From the NCBI RefSeq assembly GCF_003885045.1, contig NZ_RHJS01000002.1:5387302-5451301 (forward strand): a DNA stretch of 64,000 nt, read 5' to 3'. The notes under the pieces are model-generated. The model did not search any database and was not told where the DNA came from. It was given only the letters and a program-made list of their open reading frames with translations. The translations under genes and the position numbers were made by a program. Of this stretch, positions 42,109 to 51,039 are shown one piece after another (position 1 is the stretch's first letter; each line of letters opens with the position of its first letter). The DNA comes from Schaedlerella arabinosiphila (lineage in GTDB: Bacteria > Bacillota > Clostridia > Lachnospirales > Lachnospiraceae).

Positions 42109-44679
42109 TCAGCAGGTTGCGCCGCCGACCACATGCTTTTCCAGTATCTGTTTTTTATCTATTTTGCTGTTCAGCAGCTTATCCTCCACATATGCAAATC
42201 CCAGCCTTGCGATGGTATCCGCAAAGCGTTCTCCGGACTGTCCCTCGTCCCGGAAAAACAGGATGGCCCGTTCCACCACGTCGATCACCTCTTCTTCAGT
42301 GGCAAAAAGCCTGTCCAGCGCGCGGCCTTCCGCAACTTTCTTGCCCCAGCGTCCGCCGATGTATACCTTGTAGCCGGTCAGCGATTCGGTGACGGCGCCG
42401 AAGGGACATTTGCCGATGCAGCGTCCGCAGTGGTTGCATTTGTCCGGGGCAATCCGGATTTTTCCGTCTTCCAGCTCTGCGATCTTGATGGGGCAGACGT
42501 TTTGTACCTGGCAGGTCTTGCAGCCCTTGCATTTGGACAGGTCGATCTCCGGCCGGCGCTGGCCGATGATCCCCAGGTCATTCAGGTCCGGCTTGACGCA
42601 GTTGTTGGGACAGCCGCCCACTGCAATCTTGAATTTGTGGGGCAGAGATACATCATGGTATCCGATGTAATACAGCTCATGCAGTTTTTCGGAAAGCGCA
42701 AAGGTGTCGATCAGCCCGTACTGGCAGGTCGTCCCCTTGCAGGATACCACCGGGCGTACCTTGGAGCCGGTACCGCCGGTTTTCAGCCCGGCCTCTGCCA
42801 GGAAGTCAAAGAGGGCGTCCAGGTTGTCATAGTTTACGCCCTGGATTTCAAGCGTCAGGCGGGTGGTCATGGTGACTTCACCGGAGCCGAATTTTTCCGC
42901 CGCTTCCGCCACCTTGACCTGCTCTTCGGAGGTCAGCTTCCCGTTCCGGGTGATGACGCGCACGTTGAATACATCGTCGTACCTCTTATCCTGCAGGCAT
43001 CCCAGCCCTTTCACACGCTTGATCTCCTCCGCGGAGAGCTTGCTTTCGCTGCGCGCGACTTTCACGTCGTTGAAGAAGGCTCCGCCTTCCAGCACCATCG
43101 TGTTGGTATAACCGAAGGATTTCAGAAGGTTCTGCAGGAAATATCCTCTCTTGCCCTTCACACATACGAGCAGGAGCCGGGCATCCTTTTCCAGTCCGTC
43201 AATAGGCCCGTTGACGGAAACCAGGTCGATCCAGCGCGCGTTGGGGATGCCGGGGGAAGGCTGTACATCCAGAACCGTGTATCCTTTGGCTGCGCCGGCT
43301 ATGTACTCGGCAGGCGTCATGGAATTGAAACTGCCGTCGATCTTGTTTTCCAGAATATAGCATGCGGTCACAAAGGGATGGATTGCCGTGGAAAACGGCG
43401 GTGCATACGCGAAATCCAGGGTGTCAAAATCATCCAGCTTCATGCCCTGGGAGGTTCCCACAACGGCGATATCCGTGATTTTATCCACAGCGCCCGGACC
43501 GAATACCTGCAGTCCGAGCAGCGTCTTTGTGTCGGTCTCCGCCACCAGCTTGATGACAAATGAGGATGCGCCCGGATAGTAGTGGGCTTTGTCGTCTACC
43601 ACGCAGAGCGCGGACGTTACCTTGTAACCGGCGGCCTTTGCCTGGGCTTCGGTCAGGCCGGTGCGCCCTCCGTTCAAAGTGGGGAGCAGGCGGACGACGC
43701 CGGTTCCCAGACACCCGCCGTAGCCCTTTCCGATTCCATTCAGGGATTTTGCCATTGCCCGGGCTGCCAGGTTGGCGGTGGAGCCCATGGCAGACCACTG
43801 GGGCTGTCCGGTCAATGCATTTTTTACTATGGCGCAGTCACCCACCGCATAGATATCCGGCAGGTTGGTCTTCATCTGCCCATCCACAAGGATTGTTCCT
43901 TTCAGCATCTCCAGGCCGGAATCCGCCAGAAATGCGGTGGCCGGGCGTACGCCAATGGCCAGGATCACGAGATCCGCTGCCAGAGGGCCGTTGTCGGTCA
44001 GGACCCGTGTGGCTTTTCCCTCTCCTTCGATTCCCTTCAGGCTGGTGGAGGTAAGTACACGCATTCCGGCTGCCTTGAGCTGCTTTTTCGCATAATCGGC
44101 CATTTCCTCGTCATAGGCATTGGGCATGATCTGGGGAGCCGCGTCAATGACCGTAACCTCCAGCCCAAGCGCCATCAGGTTTTCCGCCACCTCCAGGCCG
44201 ATGAAGCCTGCGCCGCATACCACCGCTTTGCGGCATTTCTGTTCCTCCACATAGGTTCGCGCGGATACCGCGTCGTCGGGGGTACGCACACAGAAAACGC
44301 CGGGAAGGCTGACACCCTCCACCGGAGGTACAAAGGGAACCGCGCCGGTGGCAATGATCAGCTTGTCATAGCTTTCCGTAAATGCCTCTCCGGAAGCATT
44401 TTTCAATGAGACTGTCTTCGACGCACTGTCGATGGAGACCGCCTCACAGCCGGTAAAGATGTCTGCGCCGGTCAATCCGGAATACTTCTTCGGCGTGTTG
44501 ACGATGAGCGCCTCCCGGGTGGGGATATCGCCTCCGATATAGTAGGGAAGCCCGCACCCCGCATAGGAAATGTCCGTCCCTTTTGTATAGACTTTCACCT
44601 CCGCGCTCCGGTCGCAGCGTTTCAGCTTTGCGGCCGCCTTGGTTCCGGCAGCTACGCCGCCGAGAATAACATACTTCAA
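42109..44679 (-). CDS. Fusion flavoprotein: CoA-disulfide-reductase-like, rhodanese, sulfite/nitrite-reductase-like and ferredoxin domains
   Basis: 856 residues. The start is TTG 44679, with GGAGAGG 6 bases upstream. Residues 1-445: FAD/NAD(P)H disulfide reductase (GGVAAGTKAAAKLKR; AGCGLPYY with a Cys near 43, as in CoA-disulfide reductases). About 455-545: rhodanese with Cys506 in VCVKGKRGY. About 575-705: nitrite/sulfite-reductase-type half with the four siroheme/[4Fe-4S] Cys 647, 652, 690, 694 (SCKGTTCQYG; GGCPNNC). About 715-760: two [4Fe-4S] ferredoxin motifs (CKGCKTC; CNHCGRCIGKCP). The protein could pass electrons from NAD(P)H to sulfur, thiosulfate or sulfite species. A TetR gene lies directly upstream on the same strand. 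The exact reaction is not known. Confidence 0.85.
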   Translation of the reverse strand: MKYVILGGVAAGTKAAAKLKRCDRSAEVKVYTKGTDISYAGCGLPYYIGGDIPTREALIVNTPKKYSGLTGADIFTGCEAVSIDSASKTVSLKNASGEAFTESYDKLIIATGAVPFVPPVEGVSLPGVFCVRTPDDAVSARTYVEEQKCRKAVVCGAGFIGLEVAENLMALGLEVTVIDAAPQIMPNAYDEEMADYAKKQLKAAGMRVLTSTSLKGIEGEGKATRVLTDNGPLAADLVILAIGVRPATAFLADSGLEMLKGTILVDGQMKTNLPDIYAVGDCAIVKNALTGQPQWSAMGSTANLAARAMAKSLNGIGKGYGGCLGTGVVRLLPTLNGGRTGLTEAQAKAAGYKVTSALCVVDDKAHYYPGASSFVIKLVAETDTKTLLGLQVFGPGAVDKITDIAVVGTSQGMKLDDFDTLDFAYAPPFSTAIHPFVTACYILENKIDGSFNSMTPAEYIAGAAKGYTVLDVQPSPGIPNARWIDLVSVNGPIDGLEKDARLLLVCVKGKRGYFLQNLLKSFGYTNTMVLEGGAFFNDVKVARSESKLSAEEIKRVKGLGCLQDKRYDDVFNVRVITRNGKLTSEEQVKVAEAAEKFGSGEVTMTTRLTLEIQGVNYDNLDALFDFLAEAGLKTGGTGSKVRPVVSCKGTTCQYGLIDTFALSEKLHELYYIGYHDVSLPHKFKIAVGGCPNNCVKPDLNDLGIIGQRRPEIDLSKCKGCKTCQVQNVCPIKIAELEDGKIRIAPDKCNHCGRCIGKCPFGAVTESLTGYKVYIGGRWGKKVAEGRALDRLFATEEEVIDVVERAILFFRDEGQSGERFADTIARLGFAYVEDKLLNSKIDKKQILEKHVVGGATC

Positions 44680-44757
44680 AATGATCCTCTCCTTTCATTT
44701 GTAATGGATTCAGAACAGCAGGCCGTCAGGCGGTTTGCTGTTTTGCACGTTTTCCAG

Positions 44758-45345
44758 TCACTTCTTTTGGTAGTGGTCCAGCAAAATATCCAGGATTCTC
44801 AATGATTTTTCGGATAATACATAGGAGCCTTCATGCAGGCACCAGTCATAGATCAGTCCCCGGGTCGTGCCGAGGATGTCCTCGGTGATCACCGCGGCAT
44901 CGCCTGCCAGGATGCCGGAAGCGACAGCCTCATCAATGATTCGGTAAAGTGTCCGGTAGAAAAAACGATCCGGATTTAAAATATATTTTTCGCTGGAAGA
45001 AAGCTGGTTTTTAAAATACTGCAGGGCAGCCATGACGCCCATATTTTCCATAGAATGCGCCTGTTCGGCGATCAAAAACCGGACTGCCTCCCTGGGGGAG
45101 TCTGGATGCCCGTTGTTCCAGACATCTTCGGACTCGTGGTCAAACAGGCGGTAGCCTTCATCCAGAATATTTTCCTTGCTTTTAAAATGATGGTAAAATG
45201 CGCCTACGGATACATCAGCCTCCGCACAGATATCCTGTACGGTTACATTTTCATAAGACTGCCGCGCAAACAGTGAAATTGCGCAGGAGAAGATCTTCTG
45301 CTTGGTTGCCAGCGCCTGTTTCTGCCGGTTCGTCTGTGTGTTCAT
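44758..45345 (-). CDS. TetR-family regulator
   Basis: 195 residues from ATG 45345 (MNTQTNRQKQALATKQKIFS), chosen for GGAGG 9 bases upstream; an in-frame ATG 11 codons earlier lacks one. The HTH is VTVQDICAEADVSVGAFYHH, followed by FKSKENIL. The C-terminal helical ligand domain is typical in size. It lies 79 bases upstream of the fusion flavoprotein on the same strand and is divergent from the Old Yellow Enzyme gene, so it probably controls one or both. Its ligand is unknown. Confidence 0.88.
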   Translation of the reverse strand: MNTQTNRQKQALATKQKIFSCAISLFARQSYENVTVQDICAEADVSVGAFYHHFKSKENILDEGYRLFDHESEDVWNNGHPDSPREAVRFLIAEQAHSMENMGVMAALQYFKNQLSSSEKYILNPDRFFYRTLYRIIDEAVASGILAGDAAVITEDILGTTRGLIYDWCLHEGSYVLSEKSLRILDILLDHYQKK

Positions 45346-45537
45346 AAATGCTGAGCCTCCAATCATTACATACCGCACCCCGGCCGATTACTACTCTCAT
45401 TGGCCGGGAGGATGCGCATAAAAGCTGTAACCTTCCATCTGCTTCCGGTCTATACGGATATCCCGCGGCTTCTGATGTTCGCGGTTACTATTATAGAATA
45501 TCACGTTTTTCACATGTTTTGCAATCTGGTTTTGGTG

Positions 45538-45553
45538 ATATTTTACAAAATAT
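45538..45553. promoter_or_regulatory. Palindrome in the TetR-OYE intergenic region
   Basis: ATATTTT-AC-AAAATAT, a perfect 16-bp dyad in the 328-bp gap 45346-45673, a fitting size for a TetR operator. A TAAAAT box at 45604-45609 may be the -10 of the OYE gene. Nothing else is recognised in the gap. Confidence 0.4.
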
Positions 45554-45673
45554 TATTCGCCGAATTGTATTCTGTGTCAATGGAAAATAAAAGGATTCTG
45601 TGTTAAAATAAATACAGCTTATAATCTATAGAAGTCTCCGGCCAGAAGGACGCGGAGCAGAAGGAGGTTTACA

Positions 45674-47722
45674 ATGCCTGCAAAGTACAAAAATTTATTT
45701 TCACCGGTAAAGATCGGCGGTGTAGAAGTGCCCAACCGGCTTGCCATGATGCCCATGGGAGTATTTTCTCCCAGACTGATGAACCCAAAGACCGGCGCTT
45801 ACACGAAGGACGGGGCGGATTATTACATTGCGCGCGCAAAAGGGGGAACCGGGCTGATCGTGACCGGGCTGGTTCCAATTATACCGATGCCTTACCTGAA
45901 TCCGGTGAATTTTCCGGAGGAGTATGTGGCGGAGATGAAGTACCTGACCGATGGGATACACGAGCAGGGCTCGAAAATATTTATCCAGCTCACAGCCATG
46001 ACCGGACGCGCGGCTCATCTGGAAAAGGAGGCGGACTGGAAGCTGCTTCCCGCTCCTGCGCCGATTCAGAACGTCTGGGACCCGACCGTGAAAAACCGGG
46101 GGATCACGAAGGAGGAGATCCAACAGTATGTGAAAAATTTTGCCCAGGCGGCGTATCTGGTGAAGCGGGCAGGCGGCGATGGCGTAGAGATCCACGCGGT
46201 TCACGAGGGCTATCTGCTGGATCAGTTTGCCATCGGATTTTACAACCGGCGTACCGATGAATACGGCGGAAGCCTGGAAAACCGCCTGCGTTTCCCGAGA
46301 GAGATCGTGGAGGCCATCAAGGAAAAATGCGGAAAGGACTTTCCGGTGTCCGTGCGCTACAGCGTGCGCAGTTATGTGAAGGACTTCAACCGGGGCGCGC
46401 TTCCGGGAGAAGAATTTGAAGAAATGGGACGTAACCTGGAGGAAGGCGTTGCGGCTGCAAAGCTTCTGGAGGAATACGGCTTTGACATGCTCAACTGCGA
46501 TAACGGAAGCTACGATTCCTGGTTCTGGGCGCATCCGCCGGTATACATGCCGAAAGCATGCAACCTGAAGGATGTGGCGGAAGTGAAGAGGGCCGTGAAT
46601 ATCCCGGTGGTGTGCGCAGGGCGTTTTGATGATCCTGAGCTGGCGGAGGAAGCCATTGCCAAAGGGCTGATCGACCTGATGGGTATGGGCAGGCCGCTTC
46701 TGGCGGACCCGGAGCTTGGAAAGAAATTTTACGAGGGCAGGCTGGAGGATGTCCGTCCGTGTATTGCCTGCCATCAGGGCTGCCTGGGACGCATTTTCCA
46801 GGGAAAGGACATTAGCTGTGCGGTCAATCCGGCCTGCGGGCGTGAGTTGAGCTACGCCCTGGCTCCGGCAGAGACGAAAAAGAAGATCCTGGTCGCAGGC
46901 GGCGGCTTAGGCGGTATGGAGGCGGCAAGAGTCTGCTCCCTGCGCGGCCACGAGGTGGATCTGTATGAAAAATCAGACCGTCTGGGCGGCGTATTCGTGG
47001 CAGCTTCGGCTCCGGATTTTAAAGGGGAGGACAGACAGCTCCTGGCATGGTACGAAAAACAGATGAAGGACTTAGGCATTCACGTCCATCTGAACTCGGA
47101 AGTGACGGAGGAGATGATTCACGGTTATGATGAAATCTTTGTGGCTACGGGTGCAAAAGAGCGCAGGCTTGACACACCCGGATTTGACGCGCCCAATGTG
47201 ACCTATGCGGTGGATACCCTTCTGAGCGAAAAGATAGAAGGAGAGCATGTGGTTGTTGTAGGCGGCGGACTGACCGGCTGCGAGATCGCCTATATGCTGG
47301 GCAGGGAAGGCAAGAAAGTCACCCTTGTGGAAATGACGGAAACCATCCTCAATGCATTCGGCCTGTCCGCGGCAAACTACAATATGCTGATGGAATTGCT
47401 GGATCATTACCAGGTAAAGGTGATCAAAAACGCGGTGGTGGAGAGCTATGAAAACGGGACTGCCGTTGTGGTTGAGACGGAAAAGAATTACCCCAATACG
47501 GCGAACCGGGCAAAGCGGATGTTCGCGCTGGGATCCCAGGGAATGAAGGTGAAGCACGAGATTCCGGCGGATCATGTGGTGGTATCGGTTGGCTACATCC
47601 CGGAAAACAGCCTGTATGAAAAGATCAGGGGCGACCATGTGCATCTGATCGGTGACGCGAAACAGCCGACCAACATTATGGACGCGATCTGGGCGGCTTA
47701 TGAGACGGCCATGAACCTGTAA
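45674..47722 (+). CDS. NADH:flavin oxidoreductase (Old Yellow Enzyme / 2,4-dienoyl-CoA reductase / BaiCD-like)
   Basis: 682 residues. Residues 1-360: TIM-barrel FMN domain (SPVKIGGVEVPNRLAMMPMG; active-site region AVHEGYLLDQF; DEYGGSLENRLRFPREI). About 364-388: [4Fe-4S] cluster Cys (CIACHQGCLGRI, then SCAVNPACG). About 400-680: FAD/NAD(P)H domain (LVAGGGLGGMEAA; VVVVGGGLTGCEIAYMLG). This is the three-cofactor plan of dienoyl-CoA reductases, trimethylamine dehydrogenase and the bile-acid enzymes BaiCD/BaiH. It reduces an activated C=C bond with NAD(P)H; the natural substrate (fatty enoate, steroid, plant phenolic) cannot be told. AGAAGGAGG precedes the ATG, and a TetR gene is divergent. Confidence 0.88.
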   Translation: MPAKYKNLFSPVKIGGVEVPNRLAMMPMGVFSPRLMNPKTGAYTKDGADYYIARAKGGTGLIVTGLVPIIPMPYLNPVNFPEEYVAEMKYLTDGIHEQGSKIFIQLTAMTGRAAHLEKEADWKLLPAPAPIQNVWDPTVKNRGITKEEIQQYVKNFAQAAYLVKRAGGDGVEIHAVHEGYLLDQFAIGFYNRRTDEYGGSLENRLRFPREIVEAIKEKCGKDFPVSVRYSVRSYVKDFNRGALPGEEFEEMGRNLEEGVAAAKLLEEYGFDMLNCDNGSYDSWFWAHPPVYMPKACNLKDVAEVKRAVNIPVVCAGRFDDPELAEEAIAKGLIDLMGMGRPLLADPELGKKFYEGRLEDVRPCIACHQGCLGRIFQGKDISCAVNPACGRELSYALAPAETKKKILVAGGGLGGMEAARVCSLRGHEVDLYEKSDRLGGVFVAASAPDFKGEDRQLLAWYEKQMKDLGIHVHLNSEVTEEMIHGYDEIFVATGAKERRLDTPGFDAPNVTYAVDTLLSEKIEGEHVVVVGGGLTGCEIAYMLGREGKKVTLVEMTETILNAFGLSAANYNMLMELLDHYQVKVIKNAVVESYENGTAVVVETEKNYPNTANRAKRMFALGSQGMKVKHEIPADHVVVSVGYIPENSLYEKIRGDHVHLIGDAKQPTNIMDAIWAAYETAMNL

Positions 47723-47787
47723 GGGATGTAAGGAGAAATCCGATGAAATGAATTACAGCGGCGGCTTTAGTCCATTTAAGCTGATTT

Positions 47788-47954
47788 CTAGTGTGCTGAC
47801 CGCATTATATCCGGTAAAACTCCGCAGGATCATTTTTCATCGGCAAGGCGGCTGAATGAGGCGTAGCCGGTAGCTACGTCGATTGAAGCCAACGCAGTCC
47901 GATGGAAAATTAGACAAGGAGGTTTGTTGGAATATAATGCGGCCAGTACACTAG
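47788..47954. mobile_element. 167-bp MITE-like palindromic element
   Basis: The 23-bp ends are inverted repeats with two mismatches (CTAGTGTGCTGACCGCATTATAT at 47788-47810 against the complement of 47932-47954). The two inner arms also match imperfectly up to a centre near 47870 (GGCGTAGC-CGGTA-GCTACGTC). The whole piece can fold into one long hairpin. It has no gene. It lies between the OYE gene and a broken resistance gene; the rest of 47723-48040 holds only small GC-rich hairpins (for example GGGGC/GCCCC near 48010-48030). Confidence 0.65.
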
Positions 47955-48040
47955 TTACTGCTTGCGCGGTGCCGTGCACTTGCTGCGCGGCATCCGGCCA
48001 ATGCGGCGATGGGGCGGGTATAGCCCCACGCTGCATGATA

Positions 48041-48517
48041 TTAAATGACATGCAGATCGTGCTGTAAACGTTCTGCCAGCGTTCCGATATGAACCCCGTC
48101 TACAAAAGAATGATGCACCTGAACGGAAAAAGGAAGCATGATCTTTCCGTCTTTTCGGCTGCCGATATCACATATTCTTCCAGCGTATCCGTCATTTCCA
48201 CATTCACAACTTTAAATAGCCCGGTCTCCTGATTTAAGTATGTAAATGCAGTATGGATTTGCTCATACAGCACCGGTTCTCCCTCTGCAAAACGGCAGCG
48301 AAATTCTTCCAACTGTACGGTTGGATGCTCTAAAGAGCCTCCAACCGACTCATCCATTCGCAAAAACCGTGCTAACGCACTCTTACGTCTGCTTTCGGAC
48401 CATTTCCAGAAAATGCGTGATGTCTAATTCGAACGTGACGCAATACTGCGGCTGGACGTAGTTTCTGAAGATCTCATAGTGTTGGGTTCGGCCCCAGGTG
48501 GATAAATCAATTTTCAT
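48041..48517 (-). pseudogene. Broken chloramphenicol acetyltransferase (CatA type)
   Basis: Read on -, the gene starts at ATG 48517 (after GAGGGG) with MKIDLSTWGRTQHYEIFRNY and runs 44 residues to RKQT, then a stop at 48383-48385. From about 48312 the CAT sequence resumes in another place (EEFRCRFAEGEPVLYEQIHT), and after a further shift ends with SVQVHHSFVDGVHIGTLAER to TAA at 48041. The catalytic HHSFVDG motif is thus still readable. The middle (about 25 codons of the family) is replaced by about 73 bases that include a 46-bp repeat also found at 27228. The gene cannot make an active enzyme. Confidence 0.8.
48313..48358 (-). repeat. 46-bp dispersed repeat, copy B (inside the broken cat gene)
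   Basis: Complement of 27228-27273 with two differences. It begins (on -) AATGGATGAGTCGG and ends CCAACCGTACAG, exactly where recognisable acetyltransferase sequence resumes. The sequence on its other side up to 48382 (GAGTGCGTTAGCACGG on -) has no second copy in the window. Confidence 0.75.
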
Positions 48518-48587
48518 TACGGTTCCCCTCCTTTGGGTGTTCTAGTGTGGCGTCTGCTTTATACCCGGCCAAGCAATAAGTAATGGG

Positions 48588-49388
48588 TCAGGAGGATCTG
48601 TCTGTATGTACATTCGGCTTTCGGGCATATACCATGAGTCTGCGAAAGGTTTCAAAGCAGGTTCCGTCCGGCTGCCGGGTTCTGCGCAGCATTTCCTCCA
48701 CCACTTCCCGGCGGAAATCTGCCTTTATTCTGTACGGAAGGTGTTCCGTAAACGGCACAATGCATGGCTGGTCAATCCATTGAACCATTTCAGAAGCATT
48801 GGAAAAATATCTGTCCCGATTGATTTCTTTTACAGCATAATCCGGGAAGCCAAGCTCTGCAATCAGCTCTGTATACTGTGATTTGGAAGGCATAAACCAG
48901 GGCCATTGGAAATTTGCGAAATAGTTCATATAGCGGGGCTCCTTTATTTTTTCCTGAACTACATCACAGAAATTAGAACAATTGCCGAATCCCCCGAAAT
49001 CCCATAGCAGTTCGCCGCCTGGCCTTAATGCTCTGTAAGAATTTCTTAAAAGCCGTTTGTGGTCTTTGACCCAATGCAGCGCTGCGTTAGAGAAAATCAG
49101 GTCAAATTCATGTTCGAACGGAATCTCATTGATGTCCATGTGCACAAATTCCAGATTTTCTCGATGCAGTGTTTGGGCGGTACTTATCATGCTTGCGGAA
49201 GCATCTATTCCGATTACCCTTCCATTCGGCACGAGCAATGACAACTGCTCTGTCAGCACGCCGTCCCCGCATCCCAAATCTAAAACGGATTCATTTCCTT
49301 TCAATGCCAATCCGGCAATTAAATCCCGCCCCCATTCTTTTTGATGTCTGGAAGCTGACTTGTATTTTTCTCCGTCAAATGCATACAT
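48588..49388 (-). CDS. Class I SAM-dependent methyltransferase (Tam-like)
   Basis: 266 residues. SAM motif I is VLDLGCGDGVLTEQL (about 36-50), motif II GIDASASMI, motif III FDLIFSNAALHWV and post-motif LRPGGELLWDFGG. The NAALHWV block and the tail (QWIDQPCIVPFTEHLP) resemble trans-aconitate methyltransferase and related small-molecule methylases. AGGAGG precedes the ATG. Substrate unknown. Divergent from the LysR gene with 165 bases between. Confidence 0.85.
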   Translation of the reverse strand: MYAFDGEKYKSASRHQKEWGRDLIAGLALKGNESVLDLGCGDGVLTEQLSLLVPNGRVIGIDASASMISTAQTLHRENLEFVHMDINEIPFEHEFDLIFSNAALHWVKDHKRLLRNSYRALRPGGELLWDFGGFGNCSNFCDVVQEKIKEPRYMNYFANFQWPWFMPSKSQYTELIAELGFPDYAVKEINRDRYFSNASEMVQWIDQPCIVPFTEHLPYRIKADFRREVVEEMLRRTRQPDGTCFETFRRLMVYARKPNVHTDRSS

Positions 49389-49553
49389 ATTATTGTAAAA
49401 CCTCCTCCTGATGCTTTATTCCCGTGAAGCAGCGAGCCAAGCAGCCATGCCTGCATGGATATTTGGCTTGATGCTGGGTATTTGATTGCATTATAAGGTC
49501 CGCAATGATATAATTCAAATATATGATTTTTATAAAAAGTATAAATTCAACTT

Positions 49554-50462
49554 ATGGATAGATGGGATATGGATACATTCGAGAATCTCACAAAGTATAA
49601 AATTTTTCTCTCTGTCGCTGAAAACAAGAGCATATCCAAAGCCGCCGCGCAGCTTTATATTTCCCAGCCAGCGGTCAGCATTACGATCAGAAAGCTTGAA
49701 GAAAACCTGAACACCACGCTTTTCATCAGAAAATCAAAGGGCGTCGAGCTTACGGAAAAAGGAAGGCTGCTCTACGACCAGGCCAAAAAAGCGCTTGGTA
49801 TGCTTTCGGATATAGAAAAAAGCCTCAGATTTCCGCTTTACACAGGATATTTGCGGATCGCCTCCAGCAGCGTACTGTGCAAGCATTTTCTCATGCCCTA
49901 CTTAAAAGCATTTTCCGGTTCATATCCGAACACGGATCTGGCGGTCACCTGTACCTCTTCTGCGGAGGCGTATTCCATGATAGAAGCGTGCAGCATTGAC
50001 CTGGCGCTGGTGGTAAAACCGGAGAACGCGGGAGCGGCAGTCTATCACTCCCTGGGTGTGATCGACTATACATTTGTCTGCAGTCCGGCATACAGGGAAA
50101 AGCTGAATTGTAAGAATGATGAAATATTTGAATACGCGAATATTATGCTTCTCGATCAAGATAATGTATCCCGTAAACACATCAATCGATACTACGCCAA
50201 AAACAACATCATTCCATTGCATATCCTGGAAGTGAATGAAATGGATATGCTGATTGAATTTGCCAAAATGAGCATAGGGGTGTCCTGCGTTGTAAAGCAA
50301 TTCGTAGAACAGGAATTAGAAGCCGGAACACTGATGGAAATTGTACTGTCAAATCCAATCCCGCCCCGCGAAATCGGATTTTTGTACAATGATATCCAGC
50401 CGTTCAACGAAAATATTCTGAGATTTCTAAATGTTACTATTCACAGTCTGGTTAAAGTATAA
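49554..50462 (+). CDS. LysR-family regulator with IS-altered C-terminus
   Basis: 302 residues; ATG 49569 (MDTFENLTKYKIF) is an alternative start, as neither has a strong site. HTH: KSISKAAAQLYISQPAVSIT. The effector domain from about residue 90 reads YLRIASSSVLCKHFLMPYLK and so on. Codons 1-293 belong to the original gene. The last nine residues (VTIHSLVKV) and the stop are encoded by the left terminal repeat of the inserted IS66-type element. On the far side of the element the original ending can be read (IDGCKK, stop). The protein is probably still functional. Targets may include the divergent methyltransferase gene. Confidence 0.88.
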   Translation: MDRWDMDTFENLTKYKIFLSVAENKSISKAAAQLYISQPAVSITIRKLEENLNTTLFIRKSKGVELTEKGRLLYDQAKKALGMLSDIEKSLRFPLYTGYLRIASSSVLCKHFLMPYLKAFSGSYPNTDLAVTCTSSAEAYSMIEACSIDLALVVKPENAGAAVYHSLGVIDYTFVCSPAYREKLNCKNDEIFEYANIMLLDQDNVSRKHINRYYAKNNIIPLHILEVNEMDMLIEFAKMSIGVSCVVKQFVEQELEAGTLMEIVLSNPIPPREIGFLYNDIQPFNENILRFLNVTIHSLVKV

Positions 50463-50570
50463 AATCCAATTATAATAGAGAGCCTCAAACCTAGTGTTTA
50501 TCTATGGTTTGGGGCCCTCTTTGGCTTATTAAACCAGCATCCCTGTTAGTTTATTGGTATTTTTTGAAAA

Positions 50571-50615
50571 ACATACCAATAACATATTGATATTTTTATT
50601 GGTATGTGTTATAAT
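50571..50615 (+). promoter_or_regulatory. IS promoter with flanking inverted repeat
   Basis: TTGATA (50587-50592), 17-base spacer, TATAAT (50610-50615), 35 bases before the accessory gene. ACATACCAAT (50571-50580) and its complement ATTGGTATGT (50598-50607) lie across the promoter, with two more partial copies (TTATTGGTAT at 50551, ACCAATATG at about 50623). A repressor site is likely. Confidence 0.65.
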
Positions 50616-50649
50616 ATATAGTACCAATATGTAGAAAGGGGAAGATAAA

Positions 50650-51015
50650 ATGTCAATCGTAAGATATGTGAATAAAAAAACAGGTCGGGTTGCCCTCTAT
50701 GAATCAACTTCCCATTATGACCCGGAAACAAAACAATCCAGGCCGATCCGGAAATATCTTGGCACAGAAGATCCGGAGACAGGTGAACTGATCCCGTCGT
50801 CAGGAAAGCGCGGCAGAAAAAAGGAACCGGATGACAATTCCAGCCATAGCAAAAAGAAAAAACCAGAAACCGACTACCGGTTCCTTGCTGAAACATTAAA
50901 AAAGGAATGCGCGGAAAAAGATGCCAGGATCAAAGTTTTAGAACACCGCAACCAGTTGCTGCGTTCCAGTTTGGAACGTATAAAAGAAATCGCTTCCCAT
51001 ATACCGGAAGCGTAA
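50650..51015 (+). CDS. IS66-type element accessory protein
   Basis: 121 residues. A basic N-terminus (MSIVRYVNKKTGRVALYEST) resembles the DNA-binding starts of transposase helper ORFs, followed by a Lys-rich linker and a C-terminal coiled coil (AEKDARIKVLEHRNQLLRSS). It lies 24 bases before the transposase gene inside the IS. It likely helps or regulates transposition; not the TnpB 'IS66 Orf2' family in its usual form. Confidence 0.65.
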   Translation: MSIVRYVNKKTGRVALYESTSHYDPETKQSRPIRKYLGTEDPETGELIPSSGKRGRKKEPDDNSSHSKKKKPETDYRFLAETLKKECAEKDARIKVLEHRNQLLRSSLERIKEIASHIPEA

Positions 51016-51039
51016 ACAGGATACCTATAGGAGGCAGCC

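Noticed and set aside
42133..43563. Long open frame (about 476 codons) on + opposite the fusion flavoprotein
   Set aside because: It is the antisense shadow of a gene with clear domains on -, has no ribosome site and gives no recognisable protein. Same verdict for similar long shadows at 5066-6268, 33264-34187 and 43582-44409.
47955..48040. Structured RNA in the GC-rich hairpins between the MITE-like element and the cat pseudogene
   Set aside because: Several short stems can be drawn, but none has a recognised motif or clear promoter; could be old element ends or the cat terminator.
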